64,000 nt of DNA from Ascidia mentula (Eukaryota > Chordata > Ascidiacea > Phlebobranchia > Ascidiidae). Positions 53,450 through 64,000 of the stretch are shown here, piece by piece. The stretch's first letter is position 1. Each line of letters starts with the position of its first letter. Position numbers and translations under genes: made by a program. The DNA is taken from assembly GCA_947561715.1 (NCBI GenBank), contig OX387201.1:17002001-17066000 (forward strand), given 5' to 3'. A model generated the notes under the pieces. The model did no database searches. It was given only the letters and a program-made list of their open reading frames with translations, and had not been told where the DNA came from.

Positions 53450-53960
53450 ATGTGAAGACGAGTTCCCAGCATTTGACTAACGGTAGTCCAACGTGACTGG
53501 GAATGCCGAACCACTCAACCCAATAAAAACAAAAGCACGTGCATAAGTTATGGCTGTGGCATCATCGATTGGTATCGCTTCCGGCCATCGGGTGAAGCAG
53601 TCGACCAAGGTAAATATAACGCGCTGCTGTGGCGTAGTCTAAGGCCAAAACTACATAGAAAAACTTCGTATCGTCTGCTGTGATTTCCCTTTGCGCAAAG
53701 TGTGCTTCAGGTTTTTGCAACCAGACACGCGTGGCTGTGTTGGCCAAAACGTGGACGCTTAAAAACGACAGGTATTCCGTGTCCATGATTTTCAAACAAG
53801 GTATTTGGAGTTTCGGGGTCACCAGTAAGCTGTTGATACTATATTCAGCAAAGTTGTTCAGTATAGCAAGAGTGAGCAATACAAAACACACGTTTATAAT
53901 GTAGTAATCGCGACACAAGAAAAAGGCAATACACGCTTCGATGCACAGACGAACAGTGCG
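53450..53960 (-). mobile_element. Gypsy fossil fragment (Gag- and integrase-like)
   Basis: Minus-strand remnants of a Ty3/Gypsy element: an integrase-like piece (VDCFTRWPEAIP) and a Gag-like piece (WLQKPEAHFAQREI) side by side, so most of the element between them is gone. Broken, no LTR seen. Related to the fragment at 44980-45310; the surrounding sequence 53960-54220 also matches 45300-45560. Confidence 0.7.
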
Positions 53961-54782
53961 GTCGCCACAAGCTTACAAACAAGTGTGCAAAAAACAGCTA
54001 TTTGTTTCCAGATTAAAGTTTGTACATTAACACCACCGTAATTATCCTGCACGACACATAACAACACCGAAAACAGCGTTGGGTTATACAGTTAAACGAT
54101 ATATATTCATACAATTTTAGTTGATTGTTTCTGCATTTTCTATCAAGTCACAACATACATGCCCTCGCTTTAGTGCCACATGCAGTTGTTTGTTTTGATA
54201 CTGCAACGAATTTATGCTCCCCACATTTCTGCGTCATCATCACATACGCAACCGCAGGTTTTGCAATATGTTCATTGTATATGTGGGTTAAGCCAATCCT
54301 GTTTTCCCATTTAAACTGTTGAGAATGGTCAGCATATTAATTTTGGCTTTCTTATTTAAAATTGCAAATCATGTGCAAATGCCTTTTCTAATATTCACAT
54401 TTTGCCAAACAAAGCATATTGTTTTAATAAAATTATCGCAAAGCAGTTCAAAGTCAGTAAAAGAGTTTTACCATGAATCAATAAAAATACGCGTCTTGCT
54501 AATGACTGATCAATTACTTGTAGCTTCGACCACAAATATGCAAAACACATTGCGATACACGTTATCCATTCAAAGACTGAGTTTTGACAAAGAAGATCAA
54601 ATTGCGAAAATATTTTTGTTATTTACATGCGTTTAATTTGACAGCATTGACAATGTTAAAATTACAGTAGTGATTCCAAATTTACAACTGATAGTTTGCA
54701 AAATCGAACCAAGTTTTTTCCGACATGTTCAATCACACAAATTTTCTCACAAACAAAGACTAAAAAACTCGACAAATATTAT

Positions 54783-55058
54783 TTAATTGTATCCATTTTC
54801 GCGAAAAAACTGAGCCCTTGCAACGATATCATTTGAGTAATCATTATTGCTTGTTCCTTCATCCAGTTTGTCCCAGGAGCGAACGTTGCAAATGCCAAAG
54901 TTGTAAGCAGTAATTCCGCCTTGCAGTTGCTAATCAAGACTCCAGGTGGGGAATTTTACCTGGACTTGAACAATAAAGTTGATCAGGATATGTGTGCCTT
55001 GGAGTAGGTGGGTCAGAGAATTCCAATCTCCTTTCAACTAGAGATATCGTTTGTCAAT
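54783..55058 (-). pseudogene. Lysozyme exon 4 pseudogene, copy c
   Basis: Full-length match to lysozyme exon 4 with an in-frame stop in the first few codons (after IDKRY, as in copy b). The stop shared with copy b suggests the two were duplicated after the exon had died. Flanked by matching 3' sequence and by about 70 bp of intron 3. Confidence 0.85.
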
Positions 55059-55130
55059 CTATAACATATAAGTTTCTGACACAAATTGTTGACAGAAGTT
55101 GTATTACGACGCAGAAAACATGCACATATA

Positions 55131-55549
55131 CCGTATTTTACAGACCATAAAGCGCACCCGATTATAAGGCGCACTGTCAATAAATTGCTTTGATTAGTTT
55201 TTTGTTCATACATAAGGCGCACCGGGCTATAGAACGCAACGTATTTTTAGGAGTATGGGTTACCGTATAAAGTTTACTTGTTACGTAATAAATGTAAGCA
55301 AGTCACAATAGTACAATGAGCAAAAGAAAAAATGTGGCTGGTGAACATCACAGTTGCTAGTTGCTTTTACCGTAGTTTATTGTGTAAGACGGTGGTTTAT
55401 TTATATAATAATAGTATCGGTACTGGTTTTGAGTGTAGGCAATAAGCACTACTTAATCCATACATTAGGCGCACCGGCTTATAAGGCGCACGATCAATTT
55501 ATGAGGAAAAAAAGGATTTAAATTGCGCCCTATGGCCCTTAAAATACGG
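55131..55549. mobile_element. MITE, 419 bp, TA target duplication
   Basis: Ends CCGTATTTTACAGACC and TTAAAATACGG, subterminal repeats of AAGGCGCAC and its complement. Flanked by TA; the paralogous block at about 46187 has the uninterrupted site CATATACTATACC. The CCGTATTTT...AAGGCGCACC type of MITE is widespread in animals; TA duplication suggests the Tc1/mariner-like group, tentative. Confidence 0.85.
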
Positions 55550-55659
55550 TACCATACCCACGAAAATTTATTATATAGATTATTTTATGTGACATATGTG
55601 TATGATGATTCTTAAACTTTCAAGTTCCAGATTTCAAGTCTAATATCGACTCTTACCAA

Positions 55660-56290
55660 AGAGTAAACTATTCAATGATCTTTTTGCTCAAAGATGCTCT
55701 GAAGAAAGTGCGATGTAAACCCACATATTCGAATTCACACAGAACAAAAACCTTTAAGATGAGGTTTTTTTGCATCAAATGTTTCCTGTTAAATTCAGAT
55801 GTGAAAAGTTGTACACTTGGTGTGCACTTTGGAGAAAATTCCTTCATGTGCTCATTTCGTTTGAAAGCGTTGAAAAAACGCGATTTATGCAGATATGTTT
55901 ACATTCACACTGAAGTGAAACCTTTCAGATGCGAAGTTTGTGAAAAGGTTTGACCAACAATTCCCATGTCAAAACGCACAAAGGTATTCAAACTGGAAAG
56001 AAGCCATACAAGTGCAACGTGTGTAATCAAGCTCTCGACACAAAATGGAGCCTGGTCGCACACGTCCGGATACACAATGCTGATAAACCTTTCAAGAGTA
56101 AGTTTTGTTTAAACATACTTGCCCAGAAAAGCACTCGAATCTTCAACGTTTTTACCCAACCAATACAGGAGAGAAACCGTGTACAACATATGTGATAAAG
56201 CATCCACAAATTCAGACAATCAAACAAAGCATATCCGAATCTACAATGAAAAAAAAACAAATATTATAAGTGAATTGTTGCCCTCAGTTA
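55660..56290 (+). pseudogene. Decayed zinc-finger pieces, copy 2
   Basis: Paralog of 46310-47300 without the solo LTR. Frames at 55675-55953 and 55950-56195 keep ICTEVKPFRCEVCEK-like and KGIQTGKKPYKCNVC words, with stops between. Confidence 0.8.
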
Positions 56291-56339
56291 TATGCTTATC
56301 CTTATATTGACATTTGTGACAAATTGGTAACGTTGAGAA

Positions 56340-58090
56340 TACATGCCATGAACATACCCTTAACAAACGTTTTTTCAGCGCCGAACAAGAATATCTCATT
56401 CTTTGCATTTTAAAAAATGCCAATTTTACAATTGGAAACACTGTTATGGGTAACTCCGACAGTGGGAACGGCGGTAGTTTTCGAAAACTGTGTTTTGGTA
56501 AACTGTTTGTTGTAGGTTTGTGGTTGTATTTGAAAGCTTTACTTTTCAGTTAGTGAGTTGACAAAAATCATGCATGTTGGCGTAGATTTTATTGAAGTCA
56601 ATACCAACGATTTTTGGTCAGATATGTTTTTTTAGGATTTTATGGAAATTTTTGTCAATGTAACAAATTTGATGGCACGGCTCATTAGGTGATATTTTAT
56701 TCTGATTTTGATGATGAGCAGAGCTTAGTTGAGCAGTTTGTATGTTAGATCAAATACATATAGTTAGTCAGTTGGGTAATTGTCGGACAGTTAAAGTTAT
56801 GGGTTAATTAGTGGACGCTACCAAAGGAAAAAACCTATGGTTCCCTCAAACTTTATCTGGTGCATGTGGTAAGTTGGAAGCCTGCAGTAGTTAAAAATAC
56901 CCTGTGTTGTTTCTTCTGTTAAACACTGGTAAAAAAATAATTTTTTGTGAGGGGGATTCATTTCACGTAAACTTTTTCAAACTAAGTGGATATTGTAATT
57001 TGTTAAAATTTAACAGTGTTTTAATGATTTGAAATTTCATTTTGGAAACACTGGCAGGTCAAGCCCTAAAGTTTTCAATGAAGGTTAAACTCAAACCTCT
57101 ACCTAGTCTGTCCTCTTACAAAAATGCAACATATATTTACCGCATGCACATTTTTACATTCAGGGGTAATTATTAGACACTGACACTCTGTATTAATATC
57201 ATAGTGCCAACTGTTTTGAGTGGTTACAACCAGGATTAATGTAACAAAATTAAGAGATTATTACAGTCATGCAGACCTTCGAAAACAGTCAATTACTCTA
57301 TTATGCAACATGCAAAAACAGAATATTATGCAGTATTTTGGATTCTATTTACCTATGGACAGTCCGATAATTACCCCATTTAACTACAGTGTTTTACTTG
57401 TTTGAGTATTACTCAAATGATTATGCCATTATTAATTCAGCATATGAGTCCATAACTGAAACCTCGACATTTTCCAAATTACACCCATTCTAGTGGGAGT
57501 CAATTAATTGGACTTTCACATTGGGCTGAACAGAATACAACTTGGTGGAAAATACTAGTTTAACATTTTTCCAATTCTGTATATGATTGCAATCACTAGA
57601 TGGTTGTTTTGCTAATGGATGCTTTGGTAATTGGATTATAAAGACTTAACTTTTCTGGGGTACTTTTGTTTACTTGTGGCAAATCCAAGTTTCATATATG
57701 CATTTTGAAATGTTATGCATGACTGCACATGACAAAGAAAAAAAATTAATGCAAATAAACAAAGATAATAATTATAATATATAGTAGCTCAAGTGTTGTA
57801 TCAGTTTTTGTTCGATTTTCAAGGTCATTTTACTATTTTAGAACTGCAGGAATTATTTTTATTTTTTTTTAATTGAAATTTGTCCCATAATGGACCAGTG
57901 TGACGAATTTTTCCAATTTAAAAAACCTTGAACTCCCCACCCCAAATTACAAATATTTCTTATGCAGGTATATCAGTCTCCCATTGCCACACCAAATTAT
58001 TGTTCTCTTTAAATTTAATAATTCTGTCCATAGAGGGTTAAGAACATCTGTTTGGAAAAAGCTTAATTCGAACTCACAACCATTATTCAG
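56340..58090 (+). repeat. Segmental repeat, non-coding, copy 3
   Basis: No gene. Paralog of 47870-50080 with deletions (for example around 56700 and 57240). Confidence 0.7.
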
Positions 58091-58640
58091 ACCGCATCTC
58101 TGTATTTCTATGGAAAAGACTTGCTTGGTTTGAAGATGCCCTTCTCGAACTCCTGCGTAACAGAGTAAAATTATGTGTAACAATGCAATGTGTCATGCAT
58201 GGGCGCCAGTGTTTTGGTTGAATGAGCGCAAATGAACAGGCTGTTGCCAGGGCAATTTTCAGCGTGTTTGGGGCAGTTTTACTATGGTTTTCAGGGTTAT
58301 TAGTCAGGCAGTAAATTGGTAGAGGGTGCTGTTGAACACGTAGCTGAAAAACTACGCAAATATTGAGTTCGATTTTGTGGAAAAATGAATCATAGAAAGT
58401 ATGTTCAATTTGTGATTTTCTGTTAGTCCCAATCCTTGACTAGGGATTCTGGCCAAATTTATAATCGAGATAACTACTTTAACTGCTCCCCCGGGAGCAT
58501 TTTGACCCTCTGTTGGCCATTATTTTGGCCAAAAAAGCAGAAAAAAGTGTAGGTATGTTTTGTGAAAAAATGAATCACAGAAACTACCCTCCATGTGCAA
58601 TTAAGTGAAGCCACCAACCCTCCTCTACACATTTCATTAA
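58091..58640. other. Unique stretch replacing the upstream module of gene D
   Basis: No gene. At CATTATTCAG the shared module breaks off and about 550 bp of unrelated sequence follows (GCCCTTCTCGAACTCC, CTCCCCCGGGAGCATTTTG, TTGGCCATTATTTTGGCC). The shared sequence resumes near 58670. Probably an insertion accompanied by loss of the module. Confidence 0.5.
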
Positions 58641-58885
58641 GAATGTGATGTCTTGTAACTGTTTTGGGAAACTGCAGATACTTATAACTTACTTTTACAA
58701 ACCTTTTTGTCGATTTTGTGGCGTGTTATGTGGTTTCAAATTGTTTCCAGACAAGCGAAAATATTTTTTTGCTTTGTAGTCAGCAAAAGTATAGGACTGT
58801 TTTACATTTACGCTGTAACTTTGAATTGTGAGATCATTGCTACTATAGGCAAGAAGTTCAAGCAGAAAACACAAAACAAACAGAA

Positions 58886-59902
58886 ATGGAACACTTTTAC
58901 TGCAAGGTTTGTGAAAAGTCGTTTGAAACGAAAGATTTACTGGAAAAGCATGACTTCATTCACACAGTGGAGAATCCATTTCTTCGCGAAAAACATCAAA
59001 GAGCATCCTTCAACATCCACAAACGAATTTATACTGGAGAAAAACCCTATAAATGCACGTTTTGTTCGAAAATGTTCTGCCAGAGTGGAAGTCTAAGTAG
59101 ACACATTCGGACTCATACTGGAGAGAAACCTTTCAAATGCACATTTTGTTCAAAAGCGTTCAAGCAAACAGCACATCTGAGCAAACACATTCGGACTCAT
59201 ACTGGAGAGAAACCTTTCAGATGCGATTATTGCGAAAAGTGTTTCACAGCCAAATGGACACTCAAAGACCACAAACTAACTCATACTGGAGAGAAACCAT
59301 TCAGATGCGATTTTTGCGAAAAGTCGTTTAAAACGGCATCGGACGTCAAAATACACAAACGAAGTCATACTGGAGAGAAACCTTTCAAATGTACATTTTG
59401 TTCGAAAGGGTTCAACCGGAAAGGACATTTGAGTGCTCACATTCAAAGCCACACTGGAGAGAAACCTTACAAGTGCACATTTTGTTCAAAAGCGTTCAAG
59501 CAAACAGCACATCTGAGCAAACACATTCGGACTCACACTGGAGAGAAACCTTTCAGATGCGATTATTGCGAAAAGTGTTTTGTAACCAAATGGACACTCA
59601 AAGACCACAAACTAACTCATACTGGAGAGAAACCTTTCAGATGCGATTATTGCGAAAAGTGTTTCACAGCCAGATCGACACTCAAAGACCACAAACTAAC
59701 TCATACTGGAGAGAAACCTTTTAAATGCGATTTTTGCGAAAAGTCTTTCAAAACGTCGTCGCAAATCAAAATGCACATCCGAACTCATACGGGTGAGAAA
59801 CCTTTCAAATGCACATTTTGTTCAAAATTATTCAGTCGAAAAGGCAATCTGGGTGCGCATATTCGAACTCATACTGGAAAGTGCCCGCTGACACCCGTGT
59901 GA
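58886..59902 (+). CDS. Zinc-finger gene D, C2H2 array
   Basis: 338 residues, single exon, the largest array. Eleven intact C2H2 fingers: the first (FYCKVCEKSFETKDLLEKHD) and ten after the degenerate second position (FLREKHQRASFNIHKR). A CTFCSKAFKQTAHLSKHIRTH plus CDYCEKCF pair occurs twice, so the array contains an internal multi-finger duplication. TGEKPF/Y linkers throughout; tail GKCPLTPV. Likely a nuclear DNA-binding protein; no effector domain. Its upstream module is missing (see 58091-58640), so its expression may differ from its paralogs. Confidence 0.88.
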   Translation: MEHFYCKVCEKSFETKDLLEKHDFIHTVENPFLREKHQRASFNIHKRIYTGEKPYKCTFCSKMFCQSGSLSRHIRTHTGEKPFKCTFCSKAFKQTAHLSKHIRTHTGEKPFRCDYCEKCFTAKWTLKDHKLTHTGEKPFRCDFCEKSFKTASDVKIHKRSHTGEKPFKCTFCSKGFNRKGHLSAHIQSHTGEKPYKCTFCSKAFKQTAHLSKHIRTHTGEKPFRCDYCEKCFVTKWTLKDHKLTHTGEKPFRCDYCEKCFTARSTLKDHKLTHTGEKPFKCDFCEKSFKTSSQIKMHIRTHTGEKPFKCTFCSKLFSRKGNLGAHIRTHTGKCPLTPV

Positions 59903-60009
59903 CGGTTACCGCCTCAATTTGAGTTTAAATATTGATACATCTTTAAACTTCTTTACAGGCAGAACTTTTTCAAATATTATCTAAGAAGGCACATGCCTGT
60001 GTAAGCTTT

Positions 60010-60690
60010 TCTGTGGAACTTTTTCAGCAGAGCGCCATGCGCATATGACACGTGTTTGTTCGTGAGAACTTTCCGGTGCTAATGTTGCATTTTTTCAATG
60101 TAAATGTGTTTTTTCTATGCATTTTGATTCATACTAATATTTCTGTTCGCAATGTCGGAAAACCTGCATCAAACCCCAGGCGTTTTCATGATCACTCCAG
60201 CCGTTCACCAAAGCTTTTCCGGCCCAACTTTCACGACTGATGATTCCGGAAACATGAAAACATTTCCAATGCAAATTTCAACACATATCGACCTCATGAT
60301 TGTTTTCCCTTTAACCACTGCGAACTTGGTGTGTGTCATAGTTAATACAAACAGCATCATACTGTGGGGGCGATTAATATACCTGCTATGACCGCGGGGT
60401 CCATGTAACTGCTTGTGGCTGCCGTTAGTATGATTGACCTGTATATATTTATTGCGGTAAGATCTGTTAAAGCCAATTTAATAGAAGGCAGCAAGCCAAA
60501 AGCTACTATGGTGACCACTCTTATGAAGATATTTCGAATACGCCTGCTTGATGGTAGTAGCTTTGGCTTTCCTAATTAATGTTATCAACCCCATGCTGTT
60601 CGCACCACAGTAAATACAAACTGCTAAAGTAATTGAAGCGAAACAACTCGTCGTAAGTTAGTTTGTCACTTTTTGTATATCCTAACTAAC
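60010..60690 (-). pseudogene. Lysozyme pseudogene copy d (exons 1-3)
   Basis: On minus: the 3' end of exon 1 (KSDKLTYDE, about 60640-60680), exon 2 (ALTDLTAINIYRSIILTAATS and DPAVIAG, about 60390-60490, start of the exon damaged) and exon 3 ([17 protein letters not shown] then SDH, about 60170-60250). The GWGD Asp is changed to GWSD with Asp kept, one glycine changed. The acceptor before exon 3 reads CCG instead of CAG. Signal peptide and exon 4 are absent. Complementary to copies b and c, which have exon 4 only. Confidence 0.85.
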
Positions 60691-60779
60691 AATGTTAGTT
60701 TGTATTGAAAAAATAAACACGAATGCAAACCAAAACTCAAAACCTTAAATTTCAGCAAAATGGCAACATTTGGAAGACA

Positions 60780-61400
60780 ACAGATCGACTCTTACCAAAG
60801 AGTAAACTATTCAATGATCTTTTTGCTCAAAGATGCTCTGAAGAAAGTGCGATGTAAACCCACATATTCGAATTCAAACAGAACAAAAACATTTAAGATG
60901 AGATTGTTTGCATCAAATGTTTCCTGTTAAATTCAGATGTCAAATGTCGTACACTTGGTGTGTACTTTGGAGAAAATTTCTTCATGTGCTCATTTTTTCA
61001 CAAAAGCGTTTAAATAAACGCGATTTAGGCAGATATGTATACATTCACTCCGAATTGAAACGTTTCAGATGCGAAATTTGGAAAAAGGTTTGTCCAACAA
61101 ATGCCCATGTCAAAACGCACAAAGGTATTCAAACTGGTAAGAAGCCATACTAGTGCAACGTATGTAATCAAGCGCTCGCCACTAAATGGAGCCTGGTCGC
61201 ACACGTCCGGATACACAATGCTGAAAACCTTTCAAGAGTAAGTTTTGTTTAAACATATTTGCCCAGAAAAGCACTCGAATCTTCCACGTTTTTACCCAAC
61301 CAATACAGGAGAGAAACCGTGTACAACATATGTGATATAGCTTTCACAAATTCAAGCAATCAATCCAAGCATATCCGAATCTATGATGGAAAAAAACATT
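60780..61400 (+). pseudogene. Decayed zinc-finger pieces, copy 3
   Basis: Paralog of 46310-47300 and 55660-56290; frame 60908-61153 keeps RFRCEIWKKVCPTNAHVKTH, a decayed finger. Stops and shifts throughout. Confidence 0.8.
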
Positions 61401-61439
61401 ATAAGTGAATTGTTGCCTTCAGTTATATGCTTATGAACA

Positions 61440-61812
61440 TCTGTTTGTAAAAATGCTTACGATTCGAACTCACAACCATTATTCAGAAGTGTTGTTTAGT
61501 CGTATTTTTATCTAATCATTGCAACCGTCAGTTTGTCACCTCGTACACTTGTTAGATTTAACCCCCCCGCTTGGAAGTTGGCACGATTTGAATTCTTGTC
61601 ATTTCCTTTTTTTTTGTAATCGCCGAACTATAGCCTCCACTGCAGATAAAAACCACTCCGTAAAACTTGTAATCATAGCTCCAAAACTTCTTTTTCTTCC
61701 TTTGGCACTTCAACCTTTAAATATTGATACATCTTTCAACTTCTTTACACGCAGAACTTTTTACGTACTCGGAAACAGTCCTACGCATAATATCAGATGT
61801 ACGAATAGGTAA
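61440..61812 (+). repeat. Zinc-finger upstream module, copy for gene E
   Basis: Same module as 35336-35640; open for 97 codons here. About 230 bp that separate module and ORF in genes B and F are deleted. Confidence 0.7.
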
Positions 61813-61833
61813 TTACAGAATTAGTAACGTTAT

Positions 61834-62442
61834 TTGTTGAGATATTTGGAACACTTTTACTGCAAGATTTGTGAAAAGTCGTTTCAAACCAAAGATTTAC
61901 TGGAAAAGCATGACTTCATTCACACAGTGGAGAATCTATTTCTTCGCGAAAAACATCAAAGAGCATCCATCAACATCCACAAACGAATTCATACTGGAGA
62001 AAAACCCTATAAATGCACGTTTTGTTCAAAAATGTTCAGCCGGAGTGGAAGTCTAAGCAGACACATTCGGACTCATACTGGAGAGAAACCTTTCAAGTGC
62101 GATTATTGCGAAAAGTGTTTTACAGCCAAATGGACACTCCAAGAACACAAACCAACTCATACTGGAGAGAAACCTTTCAGGTGCGATTATTGCGAAAAGT
62201 GTTTCACAGCCAAAACGACACTCAAAAACCACAAACTAACTCATACTGGAGAGAAACCATTTAGATGCGATTTTTTCGAAAAGTCTTTCAAAACGTCATC
62301 GCAAGTCAAAATGCACAAACGAACTCATACGGGTGAGAAAACTTTCAAATGCACATTTTGTTCTAAATTATTCCGTCAAAAAGGCAGTCTGGGTAGGCAT
62401 ATTCGAACCCAAACTGGAGAGTGCCCGCTGACCCCCATGTAA
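61834..62442 (+). pseudogene. Zinc-finger gene E, decayed C2H2 array
   Basis: 202 residues in one frame. The usual start ATGGAACAC is TTGGAACAC because a deletion joins the upstream region to this codon; an in-frame ATG five codons upstream could serve. Fingers 1, 3, 4 and 5 are intact; position 2 is the degenerate spacer; finger 6 has lost a Cys (FRCDFFEK) and finger 7 its last His (RTQ). Loss of the start context and two ligands suggests decay, though the frame is still open. Confidence 0.7.
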
Positions 62443-62990
62443 CGGTTACCGCGTCAATTTAAGCTCGGTTAAAAAATTCTGCTATAGAAAGAACTAATGC
62501 TAGCGCAGAATATTGCACAAAAATGTGCCAATCTCACACACCAATCGTAGTTGAACTTAAAACTGTTTTGTTATCGTGCATCTAACGATGGAACCGTTAA
62601 AAGTTTTTTTTTATGAACCGCTGTTCCACAATAAACTACCAATGTTGGTTGAATATGGTGCCTTAATTAAAAACATCCCGCTCACCGCAGCTTTGTAGTT
62701 AGCACTAGTGTTGTATGTAAAGGATAGTTGGCTCCGCAATGGTAATGTGCAACAACAAGTGTAATATGTATCACATTTTGGAAAATCCAAAATATAACAA
62801 ACCTATAAGAGTTTGGAGCATCCCTGGTAAAACATTGTGCCCCAAAAGACTGTTTTGAAACTACAGCTAAAACACTATAGTAGAAAAAACTGATTTGGAA
62901 TGTGGCAGGAACAAGAGATCATAAAGCGTTAAAAGTGGTAGTTCAGTTCAAGAGAGTGCAAGATTTTTCTTACAAGGGTAAAAAAATAGC
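62443..62990 (+). repeat. Zinc-finger downstream module, copy for gene E
   Basis: Non-coding. 62595-62615 (GATGGAACCGTTAAAAG) is the empty site of the Gypsy element found after gene B. Confidence 0.75.
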
Positions 62991-62994
62991 GTGT

Positions 62995-63140
62995 ACTTTT
63001 CTAAGCATTCGAATCTTCCACGTTTTTACCCAACCAATAAAGAAGAGAGAGAAACCGTGTAAGCACAACATATGTGATAAAGCTTTCACAAATTCAGGCT
63101 ATAAAACCAAGCATATCGAATTTATAATGAAAAAAAAATA
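62995..63140 (+). pseudogene. Decayed zinc-finger piece, copy 4
   Basis: The last part of the decayed zinc-finger sequence (KHNICDKAFTNSG, KTKHIEF) only; the earlier part is deleted, joining the downstream module directly to it. Confidence 0.7.
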
Positions 63141-63164
63141 TCATAAGTTAATTGTTGTCATCAG

Positions 63165-63560
63165 TTATATGCTTATGAACATCTGTTTCTAAATGCTTAC
63201 GATTCGAACTCACAACCATTATTCAGAAGTGTTGTTTAGTCGTATTTTTATCTAATCATTCCAACCGTCAGTTTGTCACCTCGTGCACTTGTTAGATTTA
63301 AACCCCCGCTTGGAAGTTGGCACGTTTTGAGTTCTCGTCATTTCCCTTTCTGTGTGTTTTATAATCGCCGAACTACACCCTCCACTGCAGATAACAACCA
63401 CTCCGTAAAACTTGTAATCATAGCTCCAAAACTTCTTTTTCTTCCTTTGGCAGTTTAACCTTTAAATATTGATACCTCTTTCAACTTTTCACACGCAGAA
63501 CATTTTACGTACTCGGATACACTCCTACGTACAATAGCAAATATAAAAATATGTAATTAC
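63165..63560 (+). repeat. Zinc-finger upstream module, copy for gene F
   Basis: Same module as 35336-35640, with a frame shift relative to it. Followed by 63560-63847, which matches 58640-58885 and 39150-39407. Confidence 0.7.
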
Positions 63561-63847
63561 AGAATTATTAACGTTATTTGTCGAGATATTTGGTGTGTTT
63601 TGAAAAAGGCTACATGAAACTTGGCAAGGAAACTGCAGATACTTATAACTTACTTTTACAAACCTGTTTGTCGATTTTGTGGCGTATTATGTCGTTTCAA
63701 ATTGTTTCCAGACAGGCGAAAATATTTTTTTTGCTTTGTCGTCAGCAAAAGTATAGGACTGATTTACATTTACGCTGTAACTTTCAATTGTGAAATCATT
63801 GCTACTATAGGCAAGAAGTTCAAGCAGAAAACACAAAACAAACAAAA

Positions 63848-64000
63848 ATGGAACACTTTTACTGCAAGATTTGTGAAAAGTCGTTTGAAACCAAAGATTT
63901 ACTGGAAAAGCATGACTTCATTCACACACTGGGGAATCCATTTCTTCACGAAAAACATCAAAGAGCATCCATCAACATCCACAAACGAAAATGTTTTGTT
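63848..64000 (+). CDS. Zinc-finger gene F, start only
   Basis: 51 codons to the window edge: MEHFYCKICEKSFETKDLLE, then the degenerate second position. Compared with gene D, about 24 bases are missing right at the edge, in frame as far as can be seen. The rest lies outside the window. Confidence 0.75.
   Translation, partial: MEHFYCKICEKSFETKDLLEKHDFIHTLGNPFLHEKHQRASINIHKRKCFV

Noticed and set aside
53640-53918. 118-codon minus-strand frame as a host gene with a membrane segment
   Set aside because: The similarity to Gypsy Gag and the adjacent integrase-like piece show it is a retroelement remnant, treated as a fossil.

Overview
The window is metazoan nuclear DNA: AT-rich, with short GT/AG introns, large C2H2 zinc-finger arrays and many kinds of transposable element. 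The best clue to the host is a complete goose-type lysozyme gene without cysteines in the mature protein, a form known from chordates including ascidians. An invertebrate chordate such as a tunicate fits best, but this is an inference from one gene family plus composition.

Layout. Positions 1-1436 hold rearranged LINE pieces and a LINE-5'-end-like repeat. Positions 2665-15615 are three head-to-tail, almost identical copies of a 4,317-bp unit. Each unit carries an exon of unknown family, a decayed tripeptidyl-peptidase-II-like subtilase fragment, a coiled-coil exon joined to a kinase-like domain that has lost its catalytic motifs, and a perfect CRE-bearing palindrome. After the array come a roughly 120-bp minisatellite and a second copy of the LINE-like repeat, ending in the start of a LINE ORF1-like frame.

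That frame is cut by a 14.2-kb Polinton/Maverick (16627-30862) with about 209-bp terminal inverted repeats that are almost identical, so it is young, although several of its genes are broken. Its rightward genes are a BIR (IAP-like) protein, packaging ATPase, two conserved small proteins, integrase, minor capsid protein, a basic glycine-rich protein, major capsid protein and cysteine protease. Leftward are an unrecognised ORF and the protein-primed DNA polymerase B with a run of small upstream exon-like blocks. Two GC-rich hairpins lie where the two gene sets converge.

The goose-type lysozyme gene (31174-32575, minus) starts 311 bp beyond the Polinton. Four exons were found by eye, joining in frame to a 215-residue protein with its catalytic triad. 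From 33.5 kb to the end, a duplicated block has spread: a shared non-coding upstream module, a single-exon C2H2 zinc-finger ORF, a shared downstream module, decayed zinc-finger pieces and decayed lysozyme pieces. Zinc-finger ORFs are at 35.0 kb (minus, short), 39.4, 50.7, 58.9, 61.8 (decayed) and 63.8 kb (cut by the window edge). Mobile elements inserted into this array include a Penelope-like element, a Ty3/Gypsy fossil with 152-bp LTRs, a probable solo LTR and two MITEs. For three of these a paralogous block preserves the empty site, so exact boundaries and target duplications can be read.
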